A DNA stretch of 64,000 nucleotides from Carnobacterium iners. GTDB lineage: Bacteria; Bacillota; Bacilli; Lactobacillales; Carnobacteriaceae. Each line of letters opens with the position of its first letter. Position 1 is the stretch's first letter. The notes below the pieces were generated by a model that did not search any database, was not told the DNA's origin, and saw nothing but the letters and a program-made list of their open reading frames with translations. Positions 45,344-57,648 of this stretch are shown here, piece by piece. Both the position numbers and the translations under genes were made by a program. Where the stretch lies: positions 124,001-188,000 of the forward strand of contig NZ_FXBJ01000002.1 in assembly GCF_900177385.1 (NCBI RefSeq), given 5' to 3'.

Positions 45344-45801
45344 CCCTATTATTAGATATATTGACACCAGAAATGATAGAAATCAATTATGAATGTAAAA
45401 CACGCGATGAAGCAGTATCTTCAGCAGGTCGTCTACTTGTCAAAAAAGGTTATGCCAAAGAAAGCTACATCAATGCGATGATTAAAAACATCGCAAATAA
45501 TGGCACCTATATCGTTATTGCGCCAGGCATTGCGATGCCTCACGCTAGACCTGAAGATGGAGTATTAGCTATTGGTTTGAGTATCGCCATCTTAAAAGAA
45601 CCAGTAGTATTTGGACATCCGAAAAATGATCCCGTAAAAATTGTGGTCGGATTATGTGCAGTGGATCATCAATCTCACTTAAAAGCCTTATCTGAACTAG
45701 TGGACATACTTGGTAACGAAGAAAAGGTGAAAAATATAAAGGATGCAAAATCATCCGAGGAAATTATAGCTATTGTAAAAGGAGGAGCTAAAAATGATTA
45801 A
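45340..45801 (+). CDS. PTS EIIA component, ascorbate/mannitol-fructose type
   Basis: A 153-residue EIIA of the PTS type 2 fold. The phosphorylated His68 lies in IAPGIAMPHARPEDG. It resembles UlaC/SgaA-type EIIA, which serve ascorbate-family permeases. The ATG overlaps the trpA stop (ATGA), an unusual coupling of a sugar-type permease to tryptophan synthesis. It overlaps the EIIB gene by 8 bases, with a GGAGG site inside its own end. It accepts phosphate from HPr and passes it to the EIIB. Confidence 0.92.
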   Translation: MTLLLDILTPEMIEINYECKTRDEAVSSAGRLLVKKGYAKESYINAMIKNIANNGTYIVIAPGIAMPHARPEDGVLAIGLSIAILKEPVVFGHPKNDPVKIVVGLCAVDHQSHLKALSELVDILGNEEKVKNIKDAKSSEEIIAIVKGGAKND

Positions 45802-46072
45802 AATTGTGACCGTTTGTGGAGCTGGAGTAGGAAGTAGCTTAATGATGCGCCTATTTTCGCAGCAAATTTTAGATGCTGAAGGAATTGAAGCCAATGTGGA
45901 AGCATCAGATATTAGTTCTGTGAATCCAGATAGTTATGATATTTTGATTACGACTTCTGATTTTGCAGATGCGCTACGTGATTCTTCAGCCCGTATTGTT
46001 CGAATTGATAATATGATGGATAAGCCTTACTTGAAAGGACAACTTTTAGAGACAATAAAAAACTTATCGTAA
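45794..46072 (+). CDS. PTS EIIB component, ascorbate (SgaB/UlaB) type
   Basis: A 92-residue EIIB. The phosphocysteine Cys8 is in IVTVCGAGVGSSLMM, the P-loop typical of the lactose/ascorbate EIIB group. It is encoded between EIIA and EIIC and overlaps EIIA by 8 bases. Confidence 0.92.
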   Translation: MIKIVTVCGAGVGSSLMMRLFSQQILDAEGIEANVEASDISSVNPDSYDILITTSDFADALRDSSARIVRIDNMMDKPYLKGQLLETIKNLS

Positions 46073-46085
46073 AAGGAGAAAAACT

Positions 46086-47363
46086 GTGGGACTATTTATG
46101 TACTTTATTACTACTATCTTAGGACAAGCTGTCTTTATTATTGGATTTGTAGTCCTAATAGGAATGATTGCTCAGAAAAAATTATGGTTTCAGATTCTTC
46201 CAAGTGTCATTAAAACGATGATTGGTTTTACAATGATCAATATAGGTGGGCAAACATTAGGTGTTGCCCTTCTCCCTTTACAACCAATGTTTTCTAAAAT
46301 CTTTAACATTCAGGCAGTACCTACTGATATCGGTGCTGCTCAAACAGAAAGTTTATCAGAGATAGGGCCTGAAATGGCTCTGATATTTGCTTTTGGTTTC
46401 CTCGTGAATCTACTTCTTGCACGCTTTACGAAATGGAAATACGTTCACCTTTCAGCACATGTTTCCTTCTTTTATGCTGGATTAATCGCGGCTTTACTAA
46501 AATTCAATACCTCACTTGAACTTATACCCTTAGTCTTAATTGGATCACTTTTACTAGGATTTTATATGACGATAAGCTGTGCCTATGTTGCACCGCTCAT
46601 GAAACACATCAAAGGTGGAGAAGGATTCACTCTTGCTCATTCCAGTTCAGTTGGACTTCTCATTTCTGCTGGTCTGGCAAAATTATTCGGAAACAAAGAA
46701 AATGATTTAGAGACGATGCATATACCAAAGCAATTTAATTTTTTAAGAGAAATGACTATTGCTCTTACTCTTGTTATGTCTCTCTTATTCTTATCTATTT
46801 CCCTTGTCGCAGGGGCTGGATGGGTCACTGAAAACATTAGCAATGGACAAGATGTTATTGTGTACTCTATCCTTCGCGGTGTTGAATTTGGTGTTTGGAT
46901 TACTGTTATTCTTACTGGCGTACGAATGATGCTTTCAGAGATTATTCCAGCGTTTCATGGAATTACTACTAAACTTATCCCGGATTCAATTCCTGGATTA
47001 GATATCCCGCTATTATTTCCTCATTACCCTACTTCCGTTATCGTTGGCTTTCTTTCTAGTCTCGTCGCTGGATTAATGGGCATGCTCGTTTTAGGCTTAT
47101 TTAATTATCCGATTGTTGTTTTCCCAGCTTTAATTCCAACATTCTTTACAGGCGCCATTACGGGTATTTTTGGTAATGCATTTGGTGGAAGAAGAGGCGC
47201 TCTGATTGGCTCTTTTGTAAATGGTTTAATCCTTATTTTTGGCCAAGCGTTTCTTTTACCAATGGTTGGAAGTTACGCCCCTATTATGCGTATCTTAAGT
47301 GAAACGGACTACGCGTTTTATGGACCACTTCTAGGTCTTCTGCTTAAAATGATAGGTGGATAA
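46086..47363 (+). CDS. PTS EIIC component, ascorbate (SgaT/UlaA) family
   Basis: A 425-residue membrane transporter of the ascorbate-galactitol superfamily, with about 11 hydrophobic segments. Typical segments are IGFTMINIGGQTLGVALLPL, GGEGFTLAHSSSVGLLISAG and GITTKLIPDSIPGLDIPLLF. The GTG at 46086, 8 bases after AAAGGAG, is the likely start; an ATG at 46098 is possible. It is the last gene of the T-box-controlled trp operon, ending before a strong terminator. Ascorbate itself would make no sense under tryptophan control. The real substrate may be a precursor that feeds anthranilate or tryptophan supply (inference). Confidence 0.92.
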   Translation: MGLFMYFITTILGQAVFIIGFVVLIGMIAQKKLWFQILPSVIKTMIGFTMINIGGQTLGVALLPLQPMFSKIFNIQAVPTDIGAAQTESLSEIGPEMALIFAFGFLVNLLLARFTKWKYVHLSAHVSFFYAGLIAALLKFNTSLELIPLVLIGSLLLGFYMTISCAYVAPLMKHIKGGEGFTLAHSSSVGLLISAGLAKLFGNKENDLETMHIPKQFNFLREMTIALTLVMSLLFLSISLVAGAGWVTENISNGQDVIVYSILRGVEFGVWITVILTGVRMMLSEIIPAFHGITTKLIPDSIPGLDIPLLFPHYPTSVIVGFLSSLVAGLMGMLVLGLFNYPIVVFPALIPTFFTGAITGIFGNAFGGRRGALIGSFVNGLILIFGQAFLLPMVGSYAPIMRILSETDYAFYGPLLGLLLKMIGG

Positions 47364-47407
47364 TAAAGGCTATATAGTTGAATTCTTCTATATTACTACT
47401 TTCAATC

Positions 47408-47440
47408 GTTCCCAAAACAGCTGTTTTGGGAACTTCTTTT
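47408..47440 (+). terminator. Terminator of the trp-PTS operon
   Basis: GTTCCCAAAACAG / CTGTTTTGGGAAC (47408-47433) is a perfect 13-bp inverted repeat without spacer, followed by TTCTTTT. No other promoter-like site was seen between it and 47684. Confidence 0.85.
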
Positions 47441-47684
47441 CGTACAAGATAAAATAGTCAAAAAATACTTTTATTATACTAGAAATACGCTCTTCTATCC
47501 TTATTTCAATTAAAAAATAGAAAGAATCACTACTGAAATAACAGTGTTTAACCATAAAATGACTTATCCTATTAGTTTAAAAATAGTGAATTGGAAAAAA
47601 AGAGCTCCTAACTATTCCGTTTGGAAACTAGATTTATTCAACTTTTTTGTTCGAATTTTATAATGAACTAGATTTAGGCTGTAC

Positions 47685-47713
47685 TTGACCATCTATGGAA
47701 CTTGTATTATACT
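47685..47713 (+). promoter_or_regulatory. Sigma-A promoter of the MATE gene
   Basis: TTGACC (47685-47690), a 17-base spacer and TATACT (47708-47713). Transcription should begin near 47720, giving a leader of about 120 bases. Confidence 0.8.
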
Positions 47714-47735
47714 ATTTTGAAACGTAAAAATATAA

Positions 47736-47825
47736 ACCTAAACTTCGCCACCGGGTGAAGTGTATAAGGTATTCTGCAGCATTCCATTAGGTCTTTGGAG
47801 GAATGTTATCAGAATACCTTTTTAT
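47736..47825 (+). ncRNA. Structured leader RNA with terminator before MATE gene
   Basis: Three elements. First, a hairpin ACTTCGCC, loop ACCG, GGTGAAGT (47742-47761). Second, a terminator stem AAGGTATTCTG (47766-47776) with CAGAATACCTT (47810-47820) plus T-run, enclosing an inner hairpin CATTCC/GGAATG. Third, ACCTAA (47736-47741), exactly complementary to TTAGGT (47787-47792) in the inner loop, so a pseudoknot is possible. The layout suggests a ligand- or translation-controlled attenuator. I do not recognise it as a named riboswitch class. Confidence 0.6.
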
Positions 47826-47842
47826 TTTGAAAGGAGAAAAAA

Positions 47843-49162
47843 ATGAAGCATTCAGTCCTTAAAAATTTTATTAAGTATACCAGTGTTAATATTCTAGGCA
47901 TGATTGGTCTTTCTCTATACATCTTAGCGGATACCTACTTTGTTTCTAAAGCTTTGGGCTCAATAGGCATAGCCTCTCTGAATCTTTCAATCTCTATTTA
48001 TAGTATCATACATGGTCTAGGTTTAATGATAGGGATTGGGGGGGCTACTAAATTCATTATATTAAAAGTACAAAAGAACGAGAACGCTACTCGTGTATTT
48101 TCCACCTCTTTAAAAATAGGACTTGCGATAGGGACACTATTAATCTTGATAGGTATTTTTGGCTCAAAGCGTTTAGCTATGAGTCTAGGAGCAGATAGTT
48201 TAACTCTACCATTAACGCAAACGTATCTGACTACAATTTTAATTTTCGCACCATTTTTTATAGTGAACAATATTTTATTAGCTTTTGTACGAAATGATAA
48301 TAATCCAAATTTATCAATGATTGCCATGCTAGTCGGTAGTTTTTCAAATATTATTTTAGACTATGTATTTATATTCCCGCTTAATATGGGAATATTTGGT
48401 GCTGCTTTTGCAACCGGGCTGGCCCCAATTATAAGTATTTTAGTTTTGATGGTTCATTTCGCGCATAAGAATCATACGATTAAGTTGATCAGAAATAAAT
48501 TTGAACTACATCTAGTTTACGATATTTTTAGTTTAGGACTGTCTTCATTTATTATTGAAGTCTCTTCAGCCGTTGCTTTGATTACTTTTAACATCGTTAT
48601 TTTACGACTAGAAGGAAATGATGGGGTAGCAGCCTATGCCATTGTAGCAAATTTAGCTTTGGTAGTCATTGCAATTTTCACTGGATTAGCTCAAGGAGCC
48701 CAACCGTTAATAAGCAACTATTTTGGGCTAAAAGAATTGGATAAGCTTAAAAAAACACGTAAATATGCATTGGTTACAGCTTTTGTAATCGCGTTTGTAA
48801 TCTACACTGTAACTATGGTATTTTCTGAAAGCTTCATCCAAATTTTTAATAGTGAAAACAATAGTCATGTTGCGCAAATGGCGGATATAGGGCTAAAATT
48901 TTATTTTCTTGGGTTTTTCTTTGCCGGTATAAACATTGTAACTACCATGGTCTTGAGTGCAACAGAAAACATTAGAGAAGCTCTATCCATCTCACTTTTA
49001 CGAGGATTGATCCTTATTGTTCCTATCGTTCTAGTCGCGAGTTATTTTTGGACTATGACAGGTGTGTGGTTTGCATTTGTACTAACAGAATTGATTGTAA
49101 CTGGGATAGTTATTTATTTAGATCGATTGAAAAATAAGTCAACCGTTAATCAAAAGAACTAA
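47843..49162 (+). CDS. MATE-family multidrug efflux transporter
   Basis: A 439-residue protein with 12 predicted transmembrane helices in two MatE repeats (about residues 15-175 and 235-400). MATE-like text includes YTSVNILGMIGLSLYILADT, LDYVFIFPLNMGIFGAAFAT and LAQGAQPLISNYFG. It exports cationic or aromatic compounds using a proton or sodium gradient; substrate unknown. AAAGGAG precedes the ATG. It has its own promoter and an attenuator-like leader. Confidence 0.93.
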   Translation: MKHSVLKNFIKYTSVNILGMIGLSLYILADTYFVSKALGSIGIASLNLSISIYSIIHGLGLMIGIGGATKFIILKVQKNENATRVFSTSLKIGLAIGTLLILIGIFGSKRLAMSLGADSLTLPLTQTYLTTILIFAPFFIVNNILLAFVRNDNNPNLSMIAMLVGSFSNIILDYVFIFPLNMGIFGAAFATGLAPIISILVLMVHFAHKNHTIKLIRNKFELHLVYDIFSLGLSSFIIEVSSAVALITFNIVILRLEGNDGVAAYAIVANLALVVIAIFTGLAQGAQPLISNYFGLKELDKLKKTRKYALVTAFVIAFVIYTVTMVFSESFIQIFNSENNSHVAQMADIGLKFYFLGFFFAGINIVTTMVLSATENIREALSISLLRGLILIVPIVLVASYFWTMTGVWFAFVLTELIVTGIVIYLDRLKNKSTVNQKN

Positions 49163-49301
49163 AAAATCAAAGAGATTTTAGTTCTTCTATAAGAAAAAAA
49201 TAAATTCACCAATTACATTATTTCAACTATTTTAAAAAAGTATGGATATAAATTTTTGTATCCTTTATAAATCACCTCAAATGTGGCTTATATTGTTATA
49301 C

Positions 49302-49342
49302 AAAAAAACCGAAGAAAATCAATATGATTTTCTTCGGTTTTT
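49302..49342. terminator. Bidirectional terminator between MATE and dus genes
   Basis: AAACCGAAGAAAATCA and TGATTTTCTTCGGTTT form a long stem with A and T tails and serve both converging genes. Confidence 0.88.
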
Positions 49343-49345
49343 TTA

Positions 49346-50335
49346 CTAATTTAATATTTTTTCGTTCTCCACAAGATACTTAGCTTCAAATTCGTCCAAC
49401 AGGGCATGAACTTCAGCTGTTGTTTGAGTTTCCATTAATTGAACTCTTAAAGCACTTGCTCCTTTAAATTCACGGATGTAGATTTTAAAAAAGCGTCGCA
49501 GTGGCTTAAAAATACGTGTATCCGTTTCTGAAAACTGATCAAACAGATCTAAGTGCGTTCTGAATAAATCTAGCAATTCCTTTGGTCCATGCTCTCTTGG
49601 TTCTTTTTCAAAAGCAAATGGATTATGAAAAATTCCTCGTCCAATCATCACGCCATCAATCCCGTAACTTTCAGCTAGTTCCATGCCTGTTTTATAATCA
49701 GGAATGTCGCCATTAATCGTTATCAACGTCTGCGGTGCAATCTCATCACGTAGTTTTTTTATTTCTGGAATCAATTCCCAGTGCGCATCTACCTTACTCA
49801 TCTCTCTTTTAGTGCGCAAGTGAATAGATAGATTAGCAATATCTTGTTTCAATAGATGAGTCAGCCAAGATTTGTATTCATCTACACTAGCCGCTCCTAA
49901 TCTAGTCTTAACACTTACTGGAAGACCGCCTGCTTTGGCTGCTTCAATCAATTCCGCTGCAACTTCTGTCCGAAGAATCAATCCTGATCCTCTGCCATGT
50001 TTGAAAACATTAGGTACTGGGCAACCCATATTCAAATCTAGTCCACGAAATCCTAGTTCTGCCATACCAATACTCATCTCTCTGAAGAACTCAGGTTTAT
50101 CTCCCCAGATATGAGCAACCATTGGCTGTTCGTCTTCTGTAAACGTTAAACGTCCACGGACACTTTCTTTACCTTCCGGGTGACAGTAACTTTCACTATT
50201 CGTAAACTCAGTAAAAAAAACATCGGGTTTTGCGGCTTTAGCAACGACATGGCGAAATACTACATCCGTCACATCTTCCATAGGTGCTAATACAAAAAAT
50301 GGTCGCGGCAATTCTTGCCAAAAATTATCTTTCAT
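49346..50335 (-). CDS. dus: tRNA-dihydrouridine synthase
   Basis: A 329-residue FMN enzyme that reduces uridine in the tRNA D-loop. N-terminal signature [19 protein letters not shown]; catalytic Cys in [19 protein letters not shown] (about 105); VSVKTRLG and [16 protein letters not shown]-phosphate-binding region [30 protein letters not shown] precedes the ATG. It is the intact counterpart of two decayed fragments at 31351-31668 and 38605-38770. Confidence 0.93.
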   Translation of the reverse strand: MKDNFWQELPRPFFVLAPMEDVTDVVFRHVVAKAAKPDVFFTEFTNSESYCHPEGKESVRGRLTFTEDEQPMVAHIWGDKPEFFREMSIGMAELGFRGLDLNMGCPVPNVFKHGRGSGLILRTEVAAELIEAAKAGGLPVSVKTRLGAASVDEYKSWLTHLLKQDIANLSIHLRTKREMSKVDAHWELIPEIKKLRDEIAPQTLITINGDIPDYKTGMELAESYGIDGVMIGRGIFHNPFAFEKEPREHGPKELLDLFRTHLDLFDQFSETDTRIFKPLRRFFKIYIREFKGASALRVQLMETQTTAEVHALLDEFEAKYLVENEKILN

Positions 50336-50361
50336 TTTAAAATCCTTTCACATGACAAATT

Positions 50362-50384
50362 AAAAAAGCAGAATAAAATCTGCT
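50362..50384 (-). terminator. Short terminator after the HIRAN gene
   Basis: Minus strand: AGCAGA, loop TTTTAT, TCTGCT, then TTTTT. Small stem but correctly placed downstream of the HIRAN/kinase operon. Confidence 0.6.
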
Positions 50385-50571
50385 TCTTATCTATTAATCT
50401 TTTGTTTTTATTTTAATTATCATAACAGAATAATGTAGTTTAATCTACAACTTTTTGGAAAGGTCAAGACCCTCTTGATTATGATTAGAAGCATATTTAC
50501 TTGTTAATGAAAGTTAGCATAGTTGTCTATATTTTTAGTACCTGTAATAAAATTATTAACTTCAATTTATT

Positions 50572-51300
50572 TCAGCAATTTAATAAAACTTTTTCATGAT
50601 AATCAGATAAAATCTTTTCATTCGCTAATCCTTTTATGAAAACTTTAACTTTATAATGAGATGGTGAATCTTCATTGAATTGGAATGTTAAATCATAATT
50701 CAATTTCTCCATTAAAATAGACTTAATAAAACTGGAATAAAAAGCGGGAACATATCCAATCTTATTTTTATTGTTTTTCAAAATATATACAGCATCTTGA
50801 TCAAATTCATTATTTTCTTCAACTTCAAGTACTAGCTGATCCGATTGGCTTAATTTTTCTTTCTCTCCATGATATCTCCAGCCTCTAACAAAGAAGTCTA
50901 ATTTAAACTGATGATTTGTATCATCAAATTGGATTGGCTGTACAAATTCATACAAATCTGAATTGACTGCACCTCCAGTAAGGCTTAACAAATCAAAGTC
51001 AGTACTGGTACCATTAATACCTAAATCACTTAAAACACTAACATAATCTTTTCTTTTCCTATCAGGTAGCCTTCTTGAAAAAGCGCTAAAAAGACTTTCA
51101 GAAAGATAAGTTTTATCAACATCTGGAAAGGTTGGGTGCAATCTATAGCCGTTTTCTAAAGCTTCTTCTAAACCTTTATTTATAGAATCAGTTTCATAGA
51201 AAAAAGAATATACTCCATCGGGATCTAAAGTCAAATTACCAATGTGAAACCAACTTCTAGTATTCACATCTTGCCATAAAAGGCACAGTTTATTTAACAT
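50572..51300 (-). CDS. HIRAN-domain protein with HipA N-terminal-like region
   Basis: A 242-residue protein. The N-terminal half (about 5-95) resembles the small N-terminal subdomain of HipA kinases: RSWFHIGNLTLDPDGVYSF, then LSESLFSAFSRRLPDRKR. Residues about 134-226 look like a HIRAN domain, with LDFFVRGWRYHGE, EENNEFDQDAVYIL and KIGYVPAFYSS. HIRAN domains bind DNA ends in eukaryotic HLTF-like proteins and occur in bacterial mobile or defence contexts. Its ATG overlaps the kinase gene end by 7 bases and uses a GAGAGGAG site inside that gene, so the two are tightly coupled. A split-HipA complex is my inference. Confidence 0.75.
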   Translation of the reverse strand: MLNKLCLLWQDVNTRSWFHIGNLTLDPDGVYSFFYETDSINKGLEEALENGYRLHPTFPDVDKTYLSESLFSAFSRRLPDRKRKDYVSVLSDLGINGTSTDFDLLSLTGGAVNSDLYEFVQPIQFDDTNHQFKLDFFVRGWRYHGEKEKLSQSDQLVLEVEENNEFDQDAVYILKNNKNKIGYVPAFYSSFIKSILMEKLNYDLTFQFNEDSPSHYKVKVFIKGLANEKILSDYHEKVLLNC

Positions 51301-52151
51301 AGTTTTTCTCCTCTCTCTAGCAAATTACTAATCGTTGAAATACGATAAATTATTAATTTGCTGACCAATTTTTTCCTTTCATTTGTCATTATATCTATTG
51401 GTATATCTTTGATACTCCTATATATTATATCATACGTACATTCTCTATACCTAGAAAAACACTTTCTGAAAAGCATTTCATTGTCTTTTATTAAAAATTT
51501 AAGTAATTCTTCAGATTTAGGTTTTCTCTTTCCATCTACAGTAAAAATTGATTTAGACTTATTTGTATATGCTTCAAAACGTTTCTTATCATTAAATAAA
51601 TCTTTAACAGAAGCATCATCATATCCATTAAACATAGAAGATCCACAATCATATATTGGAGCCATAATTTTATTGTTTATTCTAGCTTTGCTTTCTAAAA
51701 TTCCCCAATTTTCACAATGGCGATCTTGGTTAGCAATTAGATAATCAAATATACACATTGATACAAAATCATACTCTAAGCGAAAGCTTCGAACAATCTG
51801 TATAGCCGAATCTATTGTATAAGTCAGCAAGTTACCTATATCAAAATCTGGGCCAAAATAATCAACAGACTCTATATAATCAAAGTTACTGTACTTTTGT
51901 AAAAAAGATTTACTAATAATACCTTGACTATTATTATATATAGCAAATTCTGTTTTGGGCATATTAAGGTAAAAAACATTTGTACCTATTTTGTATGAAG
52001 CAACTTCTGCGTACATCTCCCCCACTATCTTTGGCTCTTTAAATAACCACTTGCTCTTATTTTCACATTTAGATTCAATTAACCATTTTTTCTCTCTTGT
52101 CCCTGTAGTCCAAGCTTCGTCTATCTCCCAATCAGAAACATCAATTATCAA
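51294..52151 (-). CDS. HipA-like Ser/Thr kinase domain protein
   Basis: A 285-residue protein matching the C-terminal kinase part of HipA/CtkA-like enzymes. Visible features: Lys38 in WLFKEPK (ATP binding), GEMYAEVASYKIG (45-57), catalytic loop DYLIANQDRHCENWGI (Asp143, Asn148) and metal-binding Asp168 in APIYDCGSSM. All catalytic residues are present, so it should be active. It lacks the HipA N-terminal domain, which seems to be carried by the downstream HIRAN protein. No HipB-type HTH antitoxin gene is adjacent. It may be a toxin-antitoxin or phage-defence module. Confidence 0.82.
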   Translation of the reverse strand: MIIDVSDWEIDEAWTTGTREKKWLIESKCENKSKWLFKEPKIVGEMYAEVASYKIGTNVFYLNMPKTEFAIYNNSQGIISKSFLQKYSNFDYIESVDYFGPDFDIGNLLTYTIDSAIQIVRSFRLEYDFVSMCIFDYLIANQDRHCENWGILESKARINNKIMAPIYDCGSSMFNGYDDASVKDLFNDKKRFEAYTNKSKSIFTVDGKRKPKSEELLKFLIKDNEMLFRKCFSRYRECTYDIIYRSIKDIPIDIMTNERKKLVSKLIIYRISTISNLLERGEKLC

Positions 52152-52175
52152 ATAAACCCCACCTCAAAAACAGTT

Positions 52176-52200
52176 TCTATGATACTAAATATATCATAGA
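52176..52200. promoter_or_regulatory. Palindrome in the promoter region of the kinase operon
   Basis: TCTATGATA, 7 bases, TATCATAGA: a perfect 9-bp inverted repeat 25 bases upstream of the kinase ATG. It could be an operator. No regulator is encoded next to it. Confidence 0.5.
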
Positions 52201-52440
52201 TAAAGACATAAATCATAATTCCCCATTAAATATATTTATACTATGCCAACATTTTTCTAGCTTGCATCAGTCTCTGGTAATAAAGCGTTTGGTCATATTT
52301 ACAATAGTAATCTCAACTTTTAAGAGACGTAGTAAATTTTTCTTCTTTCATTTAGTTTAACATATTGAAATTTACTCCCTGAAAAAGATCTTGCTAGTTA
52401 TAGAATTCTTTACTTTCTGAAAAAAATATAAAAAACGTAA

Positions 52441-52482
52441 AAAAGCTAAAAGTATTGACTAGTCAATACTTTTAGCTTTTTT
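52441..52482. terminator. Bidirectional terminator after sufB
   Basis: AAAGCTAAAAGTATTGACTA and its reverse complement form a 19-20-bp stem with A and T tails, directly after the sufB stop. Confidence 0.88.
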
Positions 52483-53878
52483 ACCCTACTGACCCTTCCA
52501 TTTCATATGCAATCAATCGATTCAATTCTACTGCATACTCCATTGGCAATTCTTTAGAAAATGGTTCAACAAAGCCCATGATGATCATTTCGGTAGCTCG
52601 TTCTTCGGTTAAGCCACGACTCATCAAGTAATACAATTGCTCTTCTGATATTTTAGATACTTTAGCTTCGTGTTCTAATGACACATTGCCGTTGTGGATT
52701 TCATTATAAGGAATCGTATCTGATTTAGACAAGTCATCCATGATAATCGTATCGCATTCGATATGCGAAATCGATCCACCTGAGTTTTTACCAAAGGTCA
52801 CTTGACCACGGTAGTTGACTTCGCCACCATCGTGCGCAATCGATTTTGAGACAATCGAACTAGAGGTGTTTGGTGCATTGTGAATCATCTTTGCACCAGT
52901 ATCTTGGTTTTGCCCAGCGCCTGCCATCGCAATCGACAACATTGTCCCACGTGCACCATTCCCATTCAGAAAAACACTCGGGTACTTCATCGTTGTTTTC
53001 GCACCTAGGTTGCCATCGATCCATTCCATCGTACCCCCTGCATCGACTGTTGCTCTTTTGGTTACCAAGTTATACACGTTATCAGACCAGTTTTGAATCG
53101 TCGTATAGCGACAATACGCGTCCTTTTTAACGACAATCTCAACTACGGCTGCGTGTAAACTGCTAGAAGAAAACGTCGGAGCCGTACAGCCCTCAACATA
53201 ATGAATACTGGCTCCTTCGTCGACAACGATTAACGTACGTTCGAATTGACCCATCGCTTCATCGTTGATTCTAAAATACATTTGTAATGGCACATCACAA
53301 CGAACGCCTTTTGGCACATAAATAAACGTTCCACCTGACCAAGTTGCTGAGTTTAAAGCCGCTAATTTGTTGTCTGTTGGTGGTACAACCGTCGCAAAGT
53401 GTTCTTTAAAGATGTCGGCATATTCTTTTAAGGCCGTATCGGTATCGATAAAAACAATGCCCATTTTTTCGAATTCTTCTTTCATGTTATGGTACACCAC
53501 TTCTGATTCGAATTGTGCACCCGCACCGGCTAAATACTTGCGTTCAGCTTCAGGAATCCCTAATCGTTCAAAGGTTTCTTTGATTTTTTCGGGTACATCT
53601 TCCCAATCACGTTCAGGTTTGTTGCTTGATTTTTTATAGTAGGTGATATTATCAAAATCAATACCGGATAAATCAGCGCCCCAAGTCGGCAGCTTTTGGC
53701 TTTGGTAGCGTTTGAAAGATTTTAATCGAAAATCAAGCATCCATTCTGGCTCTTCTTTACGAGCGGAGATGTCTCGAATAATCGCTTCTGAAATGCCCTT
53801 TCCGGTTGTATAAACCGACTCGATATCATCATGAAAACCATATTGGTACTCTTGTGTCTCTGGTACTTTACTCATCAC
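52481..53878 (-). CDS. sufB: Fe-S cluster assembly scaffold SufB
   Basis: A 465-residue SufB, the scaffold on which SufBCD builds iron-sulfur clusters. Family text: [53 protein letters not shown] and [21 protein letters not shown], with the conserved C-terminal Glu/His region. It is the last gene of sufCDSUB and starts 16 bases after sufU with an AAGGGGTG site. Confidence 0.96.
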   Translation of the reverse strand: MMSKVPETQEYQYGFHDDIESVYTTGKGISEAIIRDISARKEEPEWMLDFRLKSFKRYQSQKLPTWGADLSGIDFDNITYYKKSSNKPERDWEDVPEKIKETFERLGIPEAERKYLAGAGAQFESEVVYHNMKEEFEKMGIVFIDTDTALKEYADIFKEHFATVVPPTDNKLAALNSATWSGGTFIYVPKGVRCDVPLQMYFRINDEAMGQFERTLIVVDEGASIHYVEGCTAPTFSSSSLHAAVVEIVVKKDAYCRYTTIQNWSDNVYNLVTKRATVDAGGTMEWIDGNLGAKTTMKYPSVFLNGNGARGTMLSIAMAGAGQNQDTGAKMIHNAPNTSSSIVSKSIAHDGGEVNYRGQVTFGKNSGGSISHIECDTIIMDDLSKSDTIPYNEIHNGNVSLEHEAKVSKISEEQLYYLMSRGLTEERATEMIIMGFVEPFSKELPMEYAVELNRLIAYEMEGSVG

Positions 53879-53894
53879 TCAAACACCCCTTTCG

Positions 53895-56861
<2,967 letters not shown>

Positions 56862-56874
56862 ATTGATTCCCTCC

Positions 56875-57648
56875 TTAGTCTTCATCTAATTCAAACTCAA
56901 TACCCAATTCATCCCGAATGCCTTTATACCCTTCTGCTTCTAGACGTTTAGCTAGTTCTACTCCACCAGTTTTCACAATAATCCCATTCATCATCACGTG
57001 AACCACATCGGGCGTCACGTAATTTAATAAGCGCTGGTAATGGGTAATAATCAGTGCGCCAAATGACTCCCCGCGCATTGCGTTGATGCCTTTAGAAACC
57101 ACTTTTAAGGCATCAATATCTAATCCTGAATCGATTTCATCTAGAATCGCAAATGTTGGTTCAATCATCATCATCTGTAAAATTTCATTACGCTTTTTCT
57201 CGCCACCAGAAAAGCCTTCATTTAAATAACGTTCAGCCATTTCTTCAGCCATATCTAAGACGTCCATTTTTTCATCCATTTTACGGATAAATTGCATAAC
57301 CGGGATTTTATTGTCATCATCACGACGAGCATTAATCGCTGCTCTCATAAATTCTGCATTGGTGATACCGGCAATTTCACTTGGGTATTGCACCCCTAAA
57401 AATAAACCAGCTCTTGCCCGTTCATCAACGGCCATTTCTAAAACATTTTCGCCATCTAATAAAATTTCGCCTTTTGTTATCGTAAAACTAGGGTGTCCCA
57501 TAATTGCCGCGGCTAACGTTGATTTACCCGTTCCGTTTGGCCCCATGATTGCGTGAATTTCATTGGTTTTTATCGTTAAGTCAACGCCTTTTAGTATTTC
57601 TTTATCTTCAATAGAAACATGTAAATTTTTAACTTCTAAAATAGCCAT
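56875..57648 (-). CDS. sufC: Fe-S assembly ATPase SufC
   Basis: A 257-residue ABC-type ATPase that powers the SufBCD scaffold. Walker A IMGPNGTGKSTL, signature LNEGFSGGEKKRNEIL, Walker B FAILDEIDSGLD. The start is taken at 57648 (MAILEVKNLHVSIED) because AAAGGAG lies in position; the in-frame start at 57654 is less well spaced. It is first in the operon; the promoter should lie between 57660 and 57790. Confidence 0.96.
   Translation of the reverse strand: MAILEVKNLHVSIEDKEILKGVDLTIKTNEIHAIMGPNGTGKSTLAAAIMGHPSFTITKGEILLDGENVLEMAVDERARAGLFLGVQYPSEIAGITNAEFMRAAINARRDDDNKIPVMQFIRKMDEKMDVLDMAEEMAERYLNEGFSGGEKKRNEILQMMMIEPTFAILDEIDSGLDIDALKVVSKGINAMRGESFGALIITHYQRLLNYVTPDVVHVMMNGIIVKTGGVELAKRLEAEGYKGIRDELGIEFELDED

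Noticed and set aside
47696-47728. Possible leader peptide of about 10 codons before the MATE gene
   Set aside because: Its ATG falls in the spacer between the -35 and -10 boxes, so it would not be in the transcript.
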